Positions 14,060-25,420 of a stretch of 64,000 nt of DNA are shown one piece after another; the stretch's first letter is position 1, and every line of letters starts with the position of its first letter. Below the pieces are notes generated by a model that was not told where the DNA came from, searched no databases, and was given only the letters and a program-made list of their open reading frames with translations. Location of the stretch: NCBI GenBank assembly GCA_050084515.1, contig CM114272.1, positions 18,476,001 through 18,540,000 of the forward strand, read 5' to 3'. Position numbers and translations under genes: made by a program. The DNA is from Blasia pusilla (lineage: Eukaryota; Marchantiophyta; Marchantiopsida; Blasiales).

Positions 14060-14195
14060 TTGAGTCATGACTTTTTTTTATTCCATTTGAGTCATGACTT
14101 TTTTTTTATTCCATTTGAGTCCTGAATTTTTTTGATCAGATCTTCACTGAGCAACCAGAGTCCTGAATTTTATTCCATTTGAGTCCTGAAATTTG
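14060..14195 (+). repeat. short tandem minisatellite, 'ttgagtc(a/c)tga..tttattccatt'
   Basis: The phrase 'ttgagtcatga' or 'gagtcctga', followed by a T-run and 'ttattccatt', repeats three to four times with variable T-run length. It sits in AT-rich non-coding sequence. T-run slippage probably created the length variation. Confidence 0.7.
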
Positions 14196-14601
14196 CTTAG
14201 AAAATTTTCGTGATCTTCTTATCCATTGTCTGTACAGTTATGTTAACTTAGAGTCATGTGGATATAAATATTGGACGCCCAGGGTTCTGTGCACTTTCCA
14301 TAGCTCCCATCAGAAATGTTTACGATCAATACGCTTCAAAAACATTACACGAAACTATATACCTTAATGTAATTGGTGAAAATCTACTGGTATAACCTCA
14401 GATTTGAATCTTCATACTTGTCCACCGCACATCGAGTGCTCACCTTTCCGCGACCTTGTTCAGGTGTTCTCCGCCTTTTCACATCCAAAACCAGTCGACC
14501 CACGTTAACTTCATTTACTTGTGACAACCTTCAGGCTTCCTCATAAAATTGAGCGGTTGAACAGATACCTCAATGCAAGGTTTTACTGAACACTTCCGCC
14601 A

Positions 14602-14743
14602 TTCTTTCAGAGATTGAACATCCTTTTCAATTTGGAAAGCACTTTCTCTTCAGAGCTAATCAGCTTTTGCTGTTCTTTCGGAGATTGGGCATCTTTCTTA
14701 ATTTGGAAAGCATTTTTTTCCAGAGCTAATCAGCTCAGGCGTT
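14602..14743 (+). repeat. 71-bp tandem duplication
   Basis: Two units begin 'ttctttc(a/g)gagattg' at 14602 and 14673 and share 'aatttggaaagca' and 'cagagctaatcagct'. The duplication lies in non-coding sequence with no associated motif. Confidence 0.75.
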
Positions 14744-17509
14744 GTTTCAAATTTTCAAGAAATTATCATTTGTGACACTTCCAATTCTTGTTCCCTAAAA
14801 GACCTAACTACAGACCTATCGTCCGGACCTGGCCACCAAATCTTTGTTTAGATGTTGTTTAATCTCCATTTGAATCTGTGGGAGTACATGTTGATATTGC
14901 TTCCTCAGAAACGAATTGAAAGATAGATGGAACGAGTAGACATATGATATTAATCACCCATTACCAAAACCCTCCCACAGCCACAAGTCTACCAGATACA
15001 GATTCCTCGACTACACAGTTGAGTCTTGTATCTTGTCATGAAGATTTTACTGATCCAAATTTCAAACCTACCTGAAAAGTATGCAACTGTTCAGATCCTT
15101 ACCTTCAGTGTGTAGCCGTTGGGAGGCTGTGATCAGGCAGTATTAGAAACTCCGTTCAGTTCATTTTGACTCTAGATTTTCCGTACAGTGTCAGGGTTGT
15201 CTAGAAGTTGCAGTTCACTATGGGTTTTGTACATTAAAACCATCCATTGAGCAGCTTGATGCATATACCAGGAGCTTGATCATCAGCTCCATCCTGATAT
15301 GAAGCTCAGTCATTGGCAGTGGGAAGTTGGAAAGAATAAAGATTCATAATCCTTCAAATTTGCAAATTTTTATACGGCTACAAAATCCAACTCAGTTAGC
15401 AAAGATTCTTTTAAATTGTGAATCTAACACTAATAGAGAATTTGCTATCAGCTTAAGCAGATCGGTTCAGCAACACAAAATGAAAAATCAGTCAGATTAC
15501 AGCTTGTCGTAGTCAAGGACTCTAAAGATCACCCATACAGAGTAATAAAAAAAAATTCAAGCCTCAAAAGCTCATTAAAAAACGAACCAGAAGCTTCTTT
15601 AGCGAGTAAGTTAAAACTCTGAAAACTAAAGGTTCTGGTACAATGCCTAGTATCTACACTCATCAATGAAAGAGAGGAGAAGGATTTTAAGCTCACTGTT
15701 TCTAGTAGAAAGTTAACATTATGAAGCTCTCATCTCGTTATGTAGAAAACAACTGAAACTAAATACTAGAATGATGAGATTGCAAGAATAATGACTATCC
15801 AGTTCCTCCATCAGATGTGACTGTCAATTTTGCTCACCCCGTCCCCTCTACAAATGTTTCATGTTTTGACTACCAATCTCGCCTAATAGTGTGTCAAGTG
15901 TGACTTGATTCCCAAAAGCACTGCTGTTTTCAGGTTTTATTTTATTTTGTGGCTTTTACACTAAGCTAGCGATGCAGCATACAACTCCTAGACCACCTGC
16001 TTTTGTGCTAATCTGATACAAGAGTAGCATCTAGCATCATCATGCCCACAGAGAGTAGCAACACTGAAGAAAAGGGTATAAGTACCGACTGACCTTTGTT
16101 CTCTCCTCAGAAACAGGCCAGGTTCAACTGTGAGGAGCCTGCACATCATCTTGACCATGTCCACATAGTTATCATGTATCAGTTAAACCTTAAGAAACAT
16201 CACAGGACACAGAGATAAAATGATGACGCCAAGGTAAATAGATCTGAATGATATTTGCTTCTGGTAACTTTGTAGAAACAATGCCACGGGCACGACATTA
16301 CCCATCATAAAATGCTAAGAAAAAAGTTTACTCTACAGATGAGATGAAATCCCATGATGATTTCAATTCTGATGACCCTAAACCCTTACCTCCAATCCTA
16401 TCTTGCAAATTGGCCATAGAGTAGAAGATAAACATAGTACGGTGTATCCATGAAGAGTCATTTTACTTGCGACGATCATGCATTACACACATAAAAAAAT
16501 TTCCCCCAGATTACGGATGAGTATCCAGCAGTTTGTTACAATATTCACATGATAACGGCCCTGCGACGGTGGATTGTTTCTGCGCCCAAAACCTTTTGGG
16601 CACAGAAAAATCCTTCACCCCCTAGAGTCGCTGCAACCTGCCTGGCATGAAATCTATTCCCACGACCTTTTTGAATGTTTTGCCATATTGTGACCACCTA
16701 CGTTTTCGAGGGTTTGTGTGGTGCAGCTTTCTTGCAAACTCTAATATGAAAAAATCAGTCAGGCTATTGATCATCTGTACCCCAATTGCTAAACCCTACA
16801 GCTCACTTCTTAAGAAGATACACTTTTAGTGACCTTGAAAAGTGAGATCAGACCAGAATCAACTTCATTCCCTATTTTTCCTTATCTCATGAAGTGATAA
16901 AATTTGTGGATGCTTGCTTGCCTTGAGTTAGTTCACTGATGGCTTCTACTAAGAGTGTTGAACAAACAACTTGAAGACGAATAACAGCTTTAAATGCACA
17001 GCGACAAGCACCGCGTGTACCAGGATGTGCATGTAGACCTCGGCAGCGTGACAGCAATTCTGAAGCATCTTAACAGTCGGTCATATTCCTGTCAGCCAAG
17101 GTACACCAGGTAAGCTAGCTCCTCCACATGTTACTCGCTCCAAAATCAAACTTGAAGCCATTCGGTGGTAATGCCTACTCACAATCAGGACGTAGTGTCC
17201 TAGAAGTTGGTAATACTTTCATGACACTTATGATTTGGAGGATCCATACAAGTCCAGTAGCAGCCATGATGGTGGTACACTGTATCACGCCACCTCTTGC
17301 ATAAACTACAACCTTAAGCAGTTCCTGCAAAAACTCCATTCGAAGCCCTCCCCTGTCTTGAAATGGACAGTGAGATGAAGTAGTCCAAGAAATACAGATC
17401 CAGGGCACAATTCTCCATCTTCTACTTGAGGGACAAGCTTAATCCTGATTCCATCACTACTTCTCAGTTGTCTGAATAGTTTGCCATAGCAATACCAGGT
17501 AATTTTGAG
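14744..17509. other. gene-poor region, possibly introns or UTR of a minus-strand gene
   Basis: Moderately AT-rich with only short frames. On the minus strand a run near 17310-17430 stays open for some 55 codons in one frame, and other frames nearby are briefly open, as expected of short exons. I recognise no protein family. The possibility that this is the body of a gene whose 5' end lies near 18170 is inference from composition only. Confidence 0.25.
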
Positions 17510-18171
17510 TCACCAGCGTGACAAGGGAAGTGTCCAACTGCAGGGCGCCTGATAATAGAAACAAGATACTGCTCTGGTACCACCGCCGCTAGCCTCGCCA
17601 ATTGTACCTCGAGTCTCAGCAGCCTCTACCAGATTTGCCGCCAGATTATAACTATGTTCAAGCATTCCAATCTCAGAGATGGAAAAACAACTCTCAAACT
17701 GAAAACCGCCCCCGGAGACGAGATCAACTCGCGAGAAAGGAAATTCTGAGGCAGGAAAAGTCTGATCTGATGGCAACACAAATGTCATCGGGCGGTCCGC
17801 AGCCTGCCTCAAAGAAACATTATTGGTCGTAGGCCGTGGGTGAGATTTTCTAATCCACGTCAAACCTCCCTCGCAAACAAAAACATCGAACCTACGCGAA
17901 CACTCTGAAAATGCCGCATCAATCTATGTGACCTCGGAATCCAGCCCTAGCTAAAAGACTCAACACCCAGTGCAGAAGGCTCTCAAACCCACACGCTGAC
18001 AACCTGTCCACGACTTCCGCAGTGCGCCATCGAGCCCGGACAAGACGGCGAGGAGCGGGCATCCTCAAAACCTTTCACGTCCGGCTCCAAACACAATCCG
18101 ATTCGGAGTACTAAGGAAACCCTGGTTTTGGTTTTTTTTAACGAGGATGCCTTGTTAGTAGTAAGGTGCAT
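17510..18171 (-). other. possible 5' region/first exon of an unrecognised host gene
   Basis: GC-richer than its flanks. On the minus strand a 117-codon frame (17863-17510) follows a 300-bp stretch with a plant-UTR look: 'aaccagggtttcc' near 18125 and a pyrimidine run. The predicted peptide has no domain I can name and could be a chance frame. The segment begins directly beside the presumed Helitron 3' end at 18155, so a transposon inserting just upstream of a gene is one reading. Confidence 0.2.
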
Positions 18172-18182
18172 GTGGGATGCAC
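18155..18182 (-). repeat. candidate Helitron 3'-terminal hairpin
   Basis: The 17-bp sequence GTGCAT-GTGGG-ATGCAC (18166-18182) forms a 6-bp stem about 10 bases from a minus-strand CTAA. It lies in the 'CCCGTGCAT' context typical of plant Helitron termini, also seen at 32434 in this window. The flanking base after CTAA is C rather than the usual T, so the exact terminus is uncertain. Confidence 0.5.
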
Positions 18183-18808
18183 GGGCATTCTACTAACTTA
18201 GTAATAGTAGTGAGGGAAGATACGGTTTCTAAAATTTATTTTGTCTTTACATATTATATTTCTATGGTGATGTGGAAGGAGTTTTTCATTCTACATATTG
18301 TTACATATAATTATCATGAAAAAATATAGGAATAGACAAGTAAGAACCAACCTTTGCAAAATTTCACCTTGAGAGTTATTAATAATCATAACAAAACCCT
18401 ACCTAGTATGGAATTGAAACCTACACAAATCAAATGGCAAACCGGAATCTGATGCAATCAATAAAATACGTGGAATAAATACGCAATCTTCAATATTCTT
18501 CCAAGTGATAATTTCAGCATCGATGCAATGTCTCATGAATTCACGAATCATCAATCTTGTCTCGTTTGCTTGTCCATGTGACCCATTCATGTTTCGTAAG
18601 AGAGTGATTAGTGTACCAATCCTTATACATAAACGATGCGGAGGAAGTCCAGAACGCAAGCATGTGTTCAAGAATTCAGTTGGGTAGACATAATTCATCC
18701 CCTCATTCGGAATAGAATCGACGCTCAGGTAAGTATGCTTATGTACACAATATGTAATGAATTAGTGAGAAAAGATAATATTAGTACTAAAACTTCCCAA
18801 AAATATAT

Positions 18809-19381
18809 TTATAAAGGCACCAAGGAGAGAAGTAAAAAGATTACCTCTCCAAGAAATCGAGACATAACGTCTGCATTTATGTCCTCAACATCTTTATTTC
18901 TTAGAGTCAAAATAGTTGTATCTCTTAAGAAATCAATGTCAGGGAATCGGCTAGGAAAATTGTCATAGATCAAATCAATAAGATCACATATCTTGTTACT
19001 ATTAGTAACAATTTCATATGGTAATCGTATAAAGTCTTCCCTCATATGAGGGTGCAAAAGTACACAACCCTCTCCCACTTCCAATAACCAATCAGCAAAA
19101 ACTTGTTGTTCATCACGCAAATGACCATCCAACCTTTGAACTCGCATGTTTCTTTTCAACTTCATGACCTTTACATTAGACCAAAGAGACGACCTCTTTG
19201 TGGTGACTTGGATAATTTTCAGCTGATCCCCATGACGAACAACAGGTAACACTTGAAGAAAATCACCACCAAATATCATAATTTTTCCATCGAATGGTAA
19301 TTTTCGTAAATCATCCGAAATAACTCCCATGATATCCTGTAAAGTTTGATACAGCGCCTCAAAGGCAAGACGATGAGCCAT
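18809..19381 (-). pseudogene. Helitron PIF1-like helicase, C-terminal part
   Basis: A 190-codon frame matches the part of Helitron helicase that follows Walker B. 'AHRLAFEALYQTLQDIMG' is the characteristic segment after WDEAPM, 'IMIFGGDFLQVLPVVRHG' is the GGDFRQ..PV motif, then 'LKRNMRV' and 'LP(Y)EIVTNSNKICDLIDLIY'. The helicase would unwind donor DNA during rolling-circle transposition. The piece begins exactly at the solo LTR insertion, so its N-terminal half lies beyond 20372. The last helicase motifs (the NINPSxGLCNGTR region) were not found downstream, so the C-terminus appears lost or diverged. Confidence 0.85.
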
Positions 19382-20377
19382 TTGTCGCGTCCCTACTCTC
19401 GTTGAACGTCAATCTTTAGTGTTGCGGAAGCGTGCGTTCAGTAGGTCACAAACTCATCGCCGATCTGCACCCAAACACGCACTCTCGTTAGTCGGGTGCA
19501 GGCCAACGGCGTTCAACCCACCGAGTCCTCGACTCGGCGTCTCATCAAGCTCAACCTTCCTTAGTTCCTAGCTTCCAAAACATTGCAAGTCCTTCAAGAC
19601 TTGGAACAGACTTCTTGGTTAGTCCAGGGATCTGAAACGGCACTTGCATGCCTAGCGATCCCAACTGTTCAACGGTCCTCGTGTGAGTTTCGAACCGAGA
19701 CCCAAGTAATTGAGTCGCGGCGTGAAATCCAAGAGGGATGTCTAAAATTGCCTCAATGGACTTGGTGCAGGTTTTCCAACCCAACGCCCAAACTCGCGTT
19801 CCGTTCCATGCCCTTGAGGCGCCCAAAGTGGGGTTTGGGTTCCAAGCACTCTCGGAGACCTTCCCCCTTACTAGTACTTTTGGGGTTCTCCAATAATCCC
19901 TCCCCTTTGGGAAAAGAGGGTCGGGCCCTTCATTGTGGCCCTCAACCCGACTCCATTTACAGTCGTTTTCGGGTTGTATCTCGGCCTTTGCTTATGCGTT
20001 TGCAACGATCTTTGGTGCGTTTGGACCGGCTCTCCATAAGCTTTCCAACGCATTCTTATTTGCTCCAAACGCATCTGGCGCTAAAAGTTATGGCCATAAA
20101 TACAGTCGGAAACTCTCAAACGCTAGTGGCGTTCCTAATCCGGATCTTCCTTTTGGCAACCCACTTCCTAGACTCGACTTCTTTCAAGTCTCATTCCACG
20201 TTTGGTCCAGGTTTCTCAATCGCGACCATAACACCTGAAACGCGACTCCTCGTTCGCGTCTCGTATCTTGTCTGCTCTTTGAGACAACTCCAACGCGCAA
20301 ACCATCTTAGCGTGAGCCCGCTAATGTTCCGATGTTCCGCTTGGCACTTGTTTGGTCATGAGGGTCGCGACACCATT
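19378..20377 (-). mobile_element. solo LTR (family C, gypsy-type) inserted in the Helitron helicase
   Basis: The LTR spans 19383-20372 (990 bp), begins TGTCGCG and ends CGCGACA, and is flanked by a perfect 5-bp duplication CCATT (19378-19382 and 20373-20377). Both edges resume Helitron helicase sequence. It aligns through its length with the LTR at 38166-39172 and more distantly with the LTRs of element B, whose coding strand is minus; orientation is given accordingly. No internal region remains, so it is a solo LTR left by LTR-LTR recombination. Confidence 0.92.
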
Positions 20378-20880
20378 GGTACCTTGTCCCATATAATGAG
20401 CATCGCCTCACAAATTAAGCGTGCTCCATCACTATGGACAGATAAACTATCAACAAAAAGAGAAGAAAATTAGAGGAGTAATTGGAGTAATAAAATTTGA
20501 TTTGATGTATTAACACAATTGAGGCTAGTTAGAATAACGTATGGCACTTACTTGCAAGTAGAGCTTTCATGAAGATTAATGGGGATCTTGAAGCGTGAAT
20601 GAGCAACACATCCTCGATCTAACAATAAGGCAGCTATACCAGATGATGTTACATCCAAAGCTATGCCTCTTACTCTCATTACACTAGCGAGGAGAAGATT
20701 ATATAAAAATGTTTTTCCAGTTCCACTTGGACCATCGATCAAAAAATTTTTTGGAGATGGGGGAGCATTCGCACATATTTGATTAAGCTCATCATGTATA
20801 GCATCCCAGATAATGTGTTGTCCTTCGTTTAGACACGCTTCGCCAATTGCACTTTTTGAAATAATTCTTCCATGTCATAT
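20373..20880 (-). pseudogene. Helitron PIF1-like helicase, N-terminal part (Walker A and B)
   Basis: A minus-strand frame reads 'MIDGPSGTGKTFLYN' (Walker A, GPSGTGKT) near 20700-20742, followed by 'VTSSGIAALLLDRGCVAHSRF' as in PIF1/Helitron helicases. Just before the LTR, at 20373-20400, the frame reads 'LIIWDKVPM'. The family consensus here is WDEAPM, so the Walker B glutamate appears changed to lysine (consistent with GAG to AAG). Separate frameshifts occur upstream. The lesion suggests ATPase activity was lost independently of the LTR insertion. Confidence 0.82.
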
Positions 20881-20888
20881 GATAGCTC

Positions 20889-22020
20889 TTATTCCTCCAA
20901 ATATGAGTGTGAATGAAGGCTTTCGAAATTAGCGTGGAACATGTCTGGGAAGTCACATAGTCTCTTTCCTTGATCTTGTAAATAATAATGGACTTCCAAT
21001 AATGCGATATTAACTATAACATCATCAACGGGAAGATTAGGATTCCTATTTTTGGCAATGGAAGAGTTCCAAAAAAGGTCCAAATCATGGTTAATATGTT
21101 GGATTCTCAATATAATTTGGGTGGAAAACCTTACTACAATTAGGAAGAAAAAAATTATGTAAGGAGTGGTAGAATTACATTCTTACCTGATGTCGTTCAT
21201 ATAAGAGATCTTCTACCAATGCAACCAAGAACTAACTCCATAATGTTGTAGGTTGGGCAAGTGTGTGTTGTAAGCTATAATAATTGCAAAGAGACGGCGT
21301 AGTGAAGAACCTTTAGGGATTATGGAAGCTTCTTCAAAGCAAGTGAACAGCTCCCTATCATCCTCAAGAAGTCCCAATTGGATAGCATCCTCCTTAAATG
21401 TTGGACATAATATCCCATGAATAGTTCTCAAGCATTCGTATGTAGTTGCTACCCGAACATGATGGAGGAGTAATCTCAACCAATATCGTTCTCCTTAACC
21501 TATGTAAAAGTAAGAAGAATTAGTTCATGCTACTATCTGGGTGAGGGTGGTATATAAATTTTATATAAATTATATATATATAACTTTTACTTGGATGAGT
21601 AAGGATGGCCACAATCCTTAAACAAATTTATCCTACGAATCCATCTCTTTTTATTCCAACAATAATATGAAGGGAAATCTATATATGGATATTGTCGCGT
21701 AGTGGAGTCAGATAGATTGGTTGCAAACCATTGGGTCAAAGTTGTCTCTCTATTTTGTTGCAAAATATCTTGAGGAGCGTGAACATCATTGAAGTAAACT
21801 ATTTTTTGCTTCGGAAGATGAAGTGCTAACCGCACAATACTTGGAAGTTTTGCATGTAGAGAAAACTTAAAGAGACGCCAACATGCATGTGAAGAAGATA
21901 TATATCTGGAAAAATAAGAATTCCAAGTATTCAAGTAAGGAGAATGAACATGATCTTTGAGAAATAAAATATAATGCATCACATCAATGAAGTAGCAAAA
22001 TCATACGTGGCATCAAGATG
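20889..22020 (-). pseudogene. Helitron protein, linker between Rep and helicase
   Basis: Three broken frames match conserved linker segments of plant Helitron proteins: 21587-21982 ('HACWRLFKF..', 'VRLALHLPKQKIVYF', 'LTQWFATNLSDSTTRQYPYIDFPSYYCW'), 21213-21479 ('ECLRTIHGILCPTFKEDAIQLGLLEDDRE' region, 'CFEEASIIPKGSSLRRLFA') and 20889-21110. They occur in the right order between Rep and Walker A. Frame changes and stops separate them. Confidence 0.8.
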
Positions 22021-22144
22021 CCTTCCAAAACTACATCAGCGTCATATGCTTGGCAATAATAAAGATAAGTCATGATTACATGATCCTTACCTACGATAGA
22101 TCGGATAACCATCTTATGTCTCTATAGTGTTGGCCGCAAAAGCC

Positions 22145-22769
22145 TTAGGATAGCCTTTTGTACATTTTTTTTGTTTCCTTATCCATACATGATGCATTTG
22201 GATTTAATGGTCCACATGGCCTATGAACCATGCAATTAGCAATAGTAGAATACAACCTTGGATGGATAGATTGATCAGGGATTTCCGCTGAAATAATACG
22301 ATCATAATCATGAGTGGTACGTGGTTTATCCTCAAGTCCTAATGTAGTAAGAACGTGCACATGCGAAAAACCTCTTTTTTGGAATTAGACCACATGGATG
22401 TATCCAACAACTCGTCCTTATATCTGCTTCTTGATGATAAGTCTTAACAACTCCTTCTTCTTTTTTCTCAAAAACCAGCACGACCAAGTTTGGTCGATCC
22501 GCAACTGATTGATCAAGTAGTAAGGCTAATGTAATCTCCTCCCACTTTGGATTGCATGTCATGATCAAAAAGTAGTCTAGCTTCCCCAAATGTCTTACAA
22601 TTGCCATCACATCTTGATATAATTGATGCATATGACGTGGCCCTCTAGTAAAAGAAGATGGTAATATAATGCGTCTCCCAAACCTCCAACTATCCACATC
22701 ATGTCGATGCATGGCATCCTTTATATCTTGATATAATTCAACCCTCAGCTCCTTCTGATTTAAGCGCAT
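22145..22769 (-). pseudogene. Helitron HUH Rep nuclease domain
   Basis: The frame 22332-22769 carries the Rep N-terminal part: 'LPSSFTRGPRHMHQLYQDVMA' region, then 'YFLIMTCNPKWEEI'. After a frame change near 22360, the minus strand reads 'RGFSHVHVLTTLGLEDKP', giving the HUH metal-binding motif H-V-H. 'DYDRIISAEIPDQSIHPRLY' and 'HRPCGPLNPNASCM' follow in 22145-22360. Rep nicks and joins the Helitron ends through a tyrosine. The downstream YY motif could not be confirmed because of frame breaks. Confidence 0.85.
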
Positions 22770-22789
22770 ACATGATAATCATTGCATCT

Positions 22790-23830
22790 CTACAGTGGCA
22801 TAGAGTTGAACCATATATTCTTGAGTAAGTCAACCAAACCACAATAAGCAATTGTCATCTTCGCCTCCAATCCGCGTTTGAAGTCGAAAACATGCAAATT
22901 GCAAGGCCATAACACTCTTTGTTTTTCTTTCCTCAATAATATCACCATCAACTCTGCCCTCATCCATCCAATCTTCTGAAGGTTCCTTGTCTCTCTCCTC
23001 ATGAATAATCCGGCCCAATCATTGAGATTCTCTATGGCCTTCAATCCTCCCAAAGGGTACTCCAAGATGCCAACCTACTTCACCATAAATAAATAGTAGA
23101 ACAATATGTAGTGGAATATATGCTTCATTGAGGTCTAATATACGTTTCACTCCTCCTCCATGTATTCGTATAATTATATCACGATGGTCAACATATCACT
23201 ACCGTCACCCAACAAAATAGCGGCAACCTCATAAGCAGTTGGTAAGTTATAACGCTTAGCATCGAGACCTCTCTTACTTGCCTTGAGGATGATCCGCATA
23301 TTAAGGGCACTTGCTTTTGATACCATATGACAAAAGATCTTCACATATGGGTTGCAATCATGTAACATGTCTTGTAGCCCTCTCAAAGTATCTATATTAA
23401 GATCAAAAGATTTAGACATAACTCTTTGCGATTCTCCAATTCATTTGCAGTATCATGGATGTAGAGTTGAGCAAATTGGGGATGACCCCTAATATCGGAA
23501 TCTAAGGGTCCAATAGAATAATAGATCCCTCCTTGGACCCTAAAGTGTCTAGTGCCACCGATTTGTTCATCTACAAGCACTCCGGTAGATGGAAGTTGAA
23601 GCGCGAAATTGTAAGCTCTAGCATGTGTAAGAAAATGAAGACTTCGATAACCAACATTTGAAATCAAGGATTTCAAGAATGGAGAGAAAATTTCAAGATG
23701 GGTAAATATATTCTCCCATGGCCACAACACATGCCCTATGGTGAGTCACTGAACTTTGTATCTTTGACTTTTTCACATTTCCAATGTAAAGCATAACATG
23801 ATGGGCATATCTCTGTCATAGAACCCAATG
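22790..23830 (-). pseudogene. Helitron-like N-terminal domain with zinc-binding motif
   Basis: Minus-strand pieces match the region preceding Rep. 23776-23817 reads C-P-S-C-Y-A-L-H-W, the CxxC..H motif of Helitron proteins. 23392-23730 reads 'ARAYNFALQLPSTGVLVDEQIGG', 'FRVQGGIYYSIGPL' and 'PQFAQLYIHDTANELENR'. 23174-23419 reads 'NPYVKIFCHMVSKA' and 'KRYNLPTAYEVAAILLGDG'. All are standard Helitron-like N landmarks. Multiple frameshifts show decay. Confidence 0.85.
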
Positions 23831-25420
23831 TGTGATGACCGCTGATACGATTCAATCTCCTCTACAATCGCAACTTCCTAATATCACTTTCTTAGAAATT
23901 TGGTCTTCTTGCAAGGTTGAGTAATATATTTGATATTACAACCCTATCAACAACAGAAAATGGAGGAATTCTAAAAGCATTTGGTATAGTGGCACTTTGT
24001 GGATAAGACACGGGATCTACTCTTGACCTTAATTCATCCTCGAGAAGGGGAAGAGTTGAAGAATTCTCAACAACTTCATGTTGAATCAGTGGAAGAGTGG
24101 TGGGTAACTCAACTTCATGTATTATATAAGTAGTTGGCCTAATGGGGGATATATTCTCGATAACTTCATAGAGGGCACTGTCAAGAAACTCTCATCTTGG
24201 TGATATATTAATCCAATCTGTGGATGGAAGATGAGCTTCTTGATTTTCTTGTACCATTCCTCCATCCTCATTGAAAGGTCTGAGAAAAAATCAACATTAG
24301 AATACAACTTACAAACCTAAAGAAAAATGGGGAGAGTTTGAGCGAGGGTGTAAAAAGTTAGATATATACCTTATGTAATGATTACCAATAGCCATAACCT
24401 CTTCATTGTTGGATTCTCAACATCCACTTCTGTGACCACCATTAATCTGACCGGCCTCCTTGGATGAGGAGAAGCCTAGATTGATGGTTCCGACTTAGAT
24501 GTCGGAGGAGTCATAATAATATGATGTAGGTGGTTTATGGAGCAGCATTACTCGGATTATCTAACCCTATATTGCATCACGGTGCAAGGCACCCTAAGAT
24601 TTGCTTCCAAGCCTCAAGATTTTGTAGGCAAGTTTTTCTATTGATAGAAATGAAGAAAAATAGGTTAAAAACCAGAGTTTCCCGAGTAGTGAAATAGTCA
24701 GGAGCCGCAGCGGTAGGGCATCCTTATATGTCGAGTTATCTCTATGTTGAAGTTCCATTGAAGCTCTTTTGTGAGGGTACGGACGGACTAGGCTACTTTG
24801 TATCTCCAAGTTTCGTAATAGATTTCAATGATTTTGTCACTTTCTATTTTCTCACATTCATTTGGAATAGTTGAAATACTTTGAACTACTTTCCTTCTTT
24901 TTCTATCCTCTCGATAATAACATCTTTTTTTTTCTTTCAAGGCTTCCCTTTTATCTGACCGAACATCACGTTTTCATTTTTGGGCTTCACCGCATAAAAC
25001 CTTCCGAAAATCACATATGTTGACACGATTGAATGGAATCGGAAGTCTAAAACATCAAATGAATGTTAAGAACACATAAATTTAAACAAAAGCCAAGATT
25101 ATGTAGAATAAATTTGCATATGGTAAATGTTCTTCGATGTTGTGAACTTACGTTGGAGATGTTCCGAGGAGGAGTTCCTCTTCAACTTGTGTTGGTTGTG
25201 CTAAGATTTCCTTACAACGGGCACGCCCTTTTTGTTGTGCATTTGCACGCATCAATCTTTGAAAGTCACGCAAATGCATAGGGTTTGATGGAACAAGAAG
25301 TCTATGAAACAAATGGGGCATTGCAAGATTAAAATATAAACAGGGATCCTCGTGGAAATGGAAATAAGGCAAATAAGAAAGATGCTTACATCGGAGATAT
25401 GTTCTTCGATGCTTCAATTT
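23831..25420 (-). other. Helitron 5' region with weak coding remnants
   Basis: Contains minus-strand frames 24594-24809 and 25148-25417; the latter includes 'LRDFQRLMRANAQQKGRARCKEIL', compatible with the basic N-terminal region of Helitron proteins but not diagnostic. The segment 24405-24840 recurs inverted at 32555-32945, showing that part of this region exists elsewhere as a repeat. I could not locate the TC 5' terminus. Confidence 0.45.
24405..24840 (-). repeat. Helitron-associated repeat, copy 1 (inverted partner at 32555-32945)
   Basis: Landmarks such as 'gttggattctcaacatccacttc', 'gatggttccgacttagatgtcg' and 'ctaaccctatattgcatca' and 'tactttgtatctccaagtttc' occur here on plus and in reverse order on the opposite strand at 32555-32945. 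The copies are diverged. The pair implies two elements in opposite orientation carrying the same 5' segment. Confidence 0.75.

Larger units (their letters stand above)
18155..25420 (-). mobile_element. decayed autonomous Helitron (RepHel), interrupted by a solo LTR
   Basis: Read on the minus strand, the pieces follow the order expected of a plant Helitron protein: zinc-binding CPSC..H segment (about 23.8 kb), Helitron-like N domain, HUH-type Rep (about 22.1-22.8 kb), linker, then PIF1-family helicase with Walker A (about 20.7 kb) and later helicase motifs (18.8-19.4 kb). Helitrons transpose by rolling-circle replication using Rep nicking and the helicase. Many stops and frameshifts separate the pieces and a solo LTR splits the helicase, so this copy is dead. 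The 3' end is placed at a hairpin near 18166-18182; the 5' end is not resolved and the upper limit given is only where related coding-like sequence fades. Confidence 0.8.

Noticed and set aside
19583-20473. 296-codon plus-strand open frame, the second longest in the window
   Set aside because: It lies almost entirely inside the solo LTR (19383-20372), runs across its end into Helitron DNA, and has no protein motif. Related LTRs at 38166 and 42950 break this frame.
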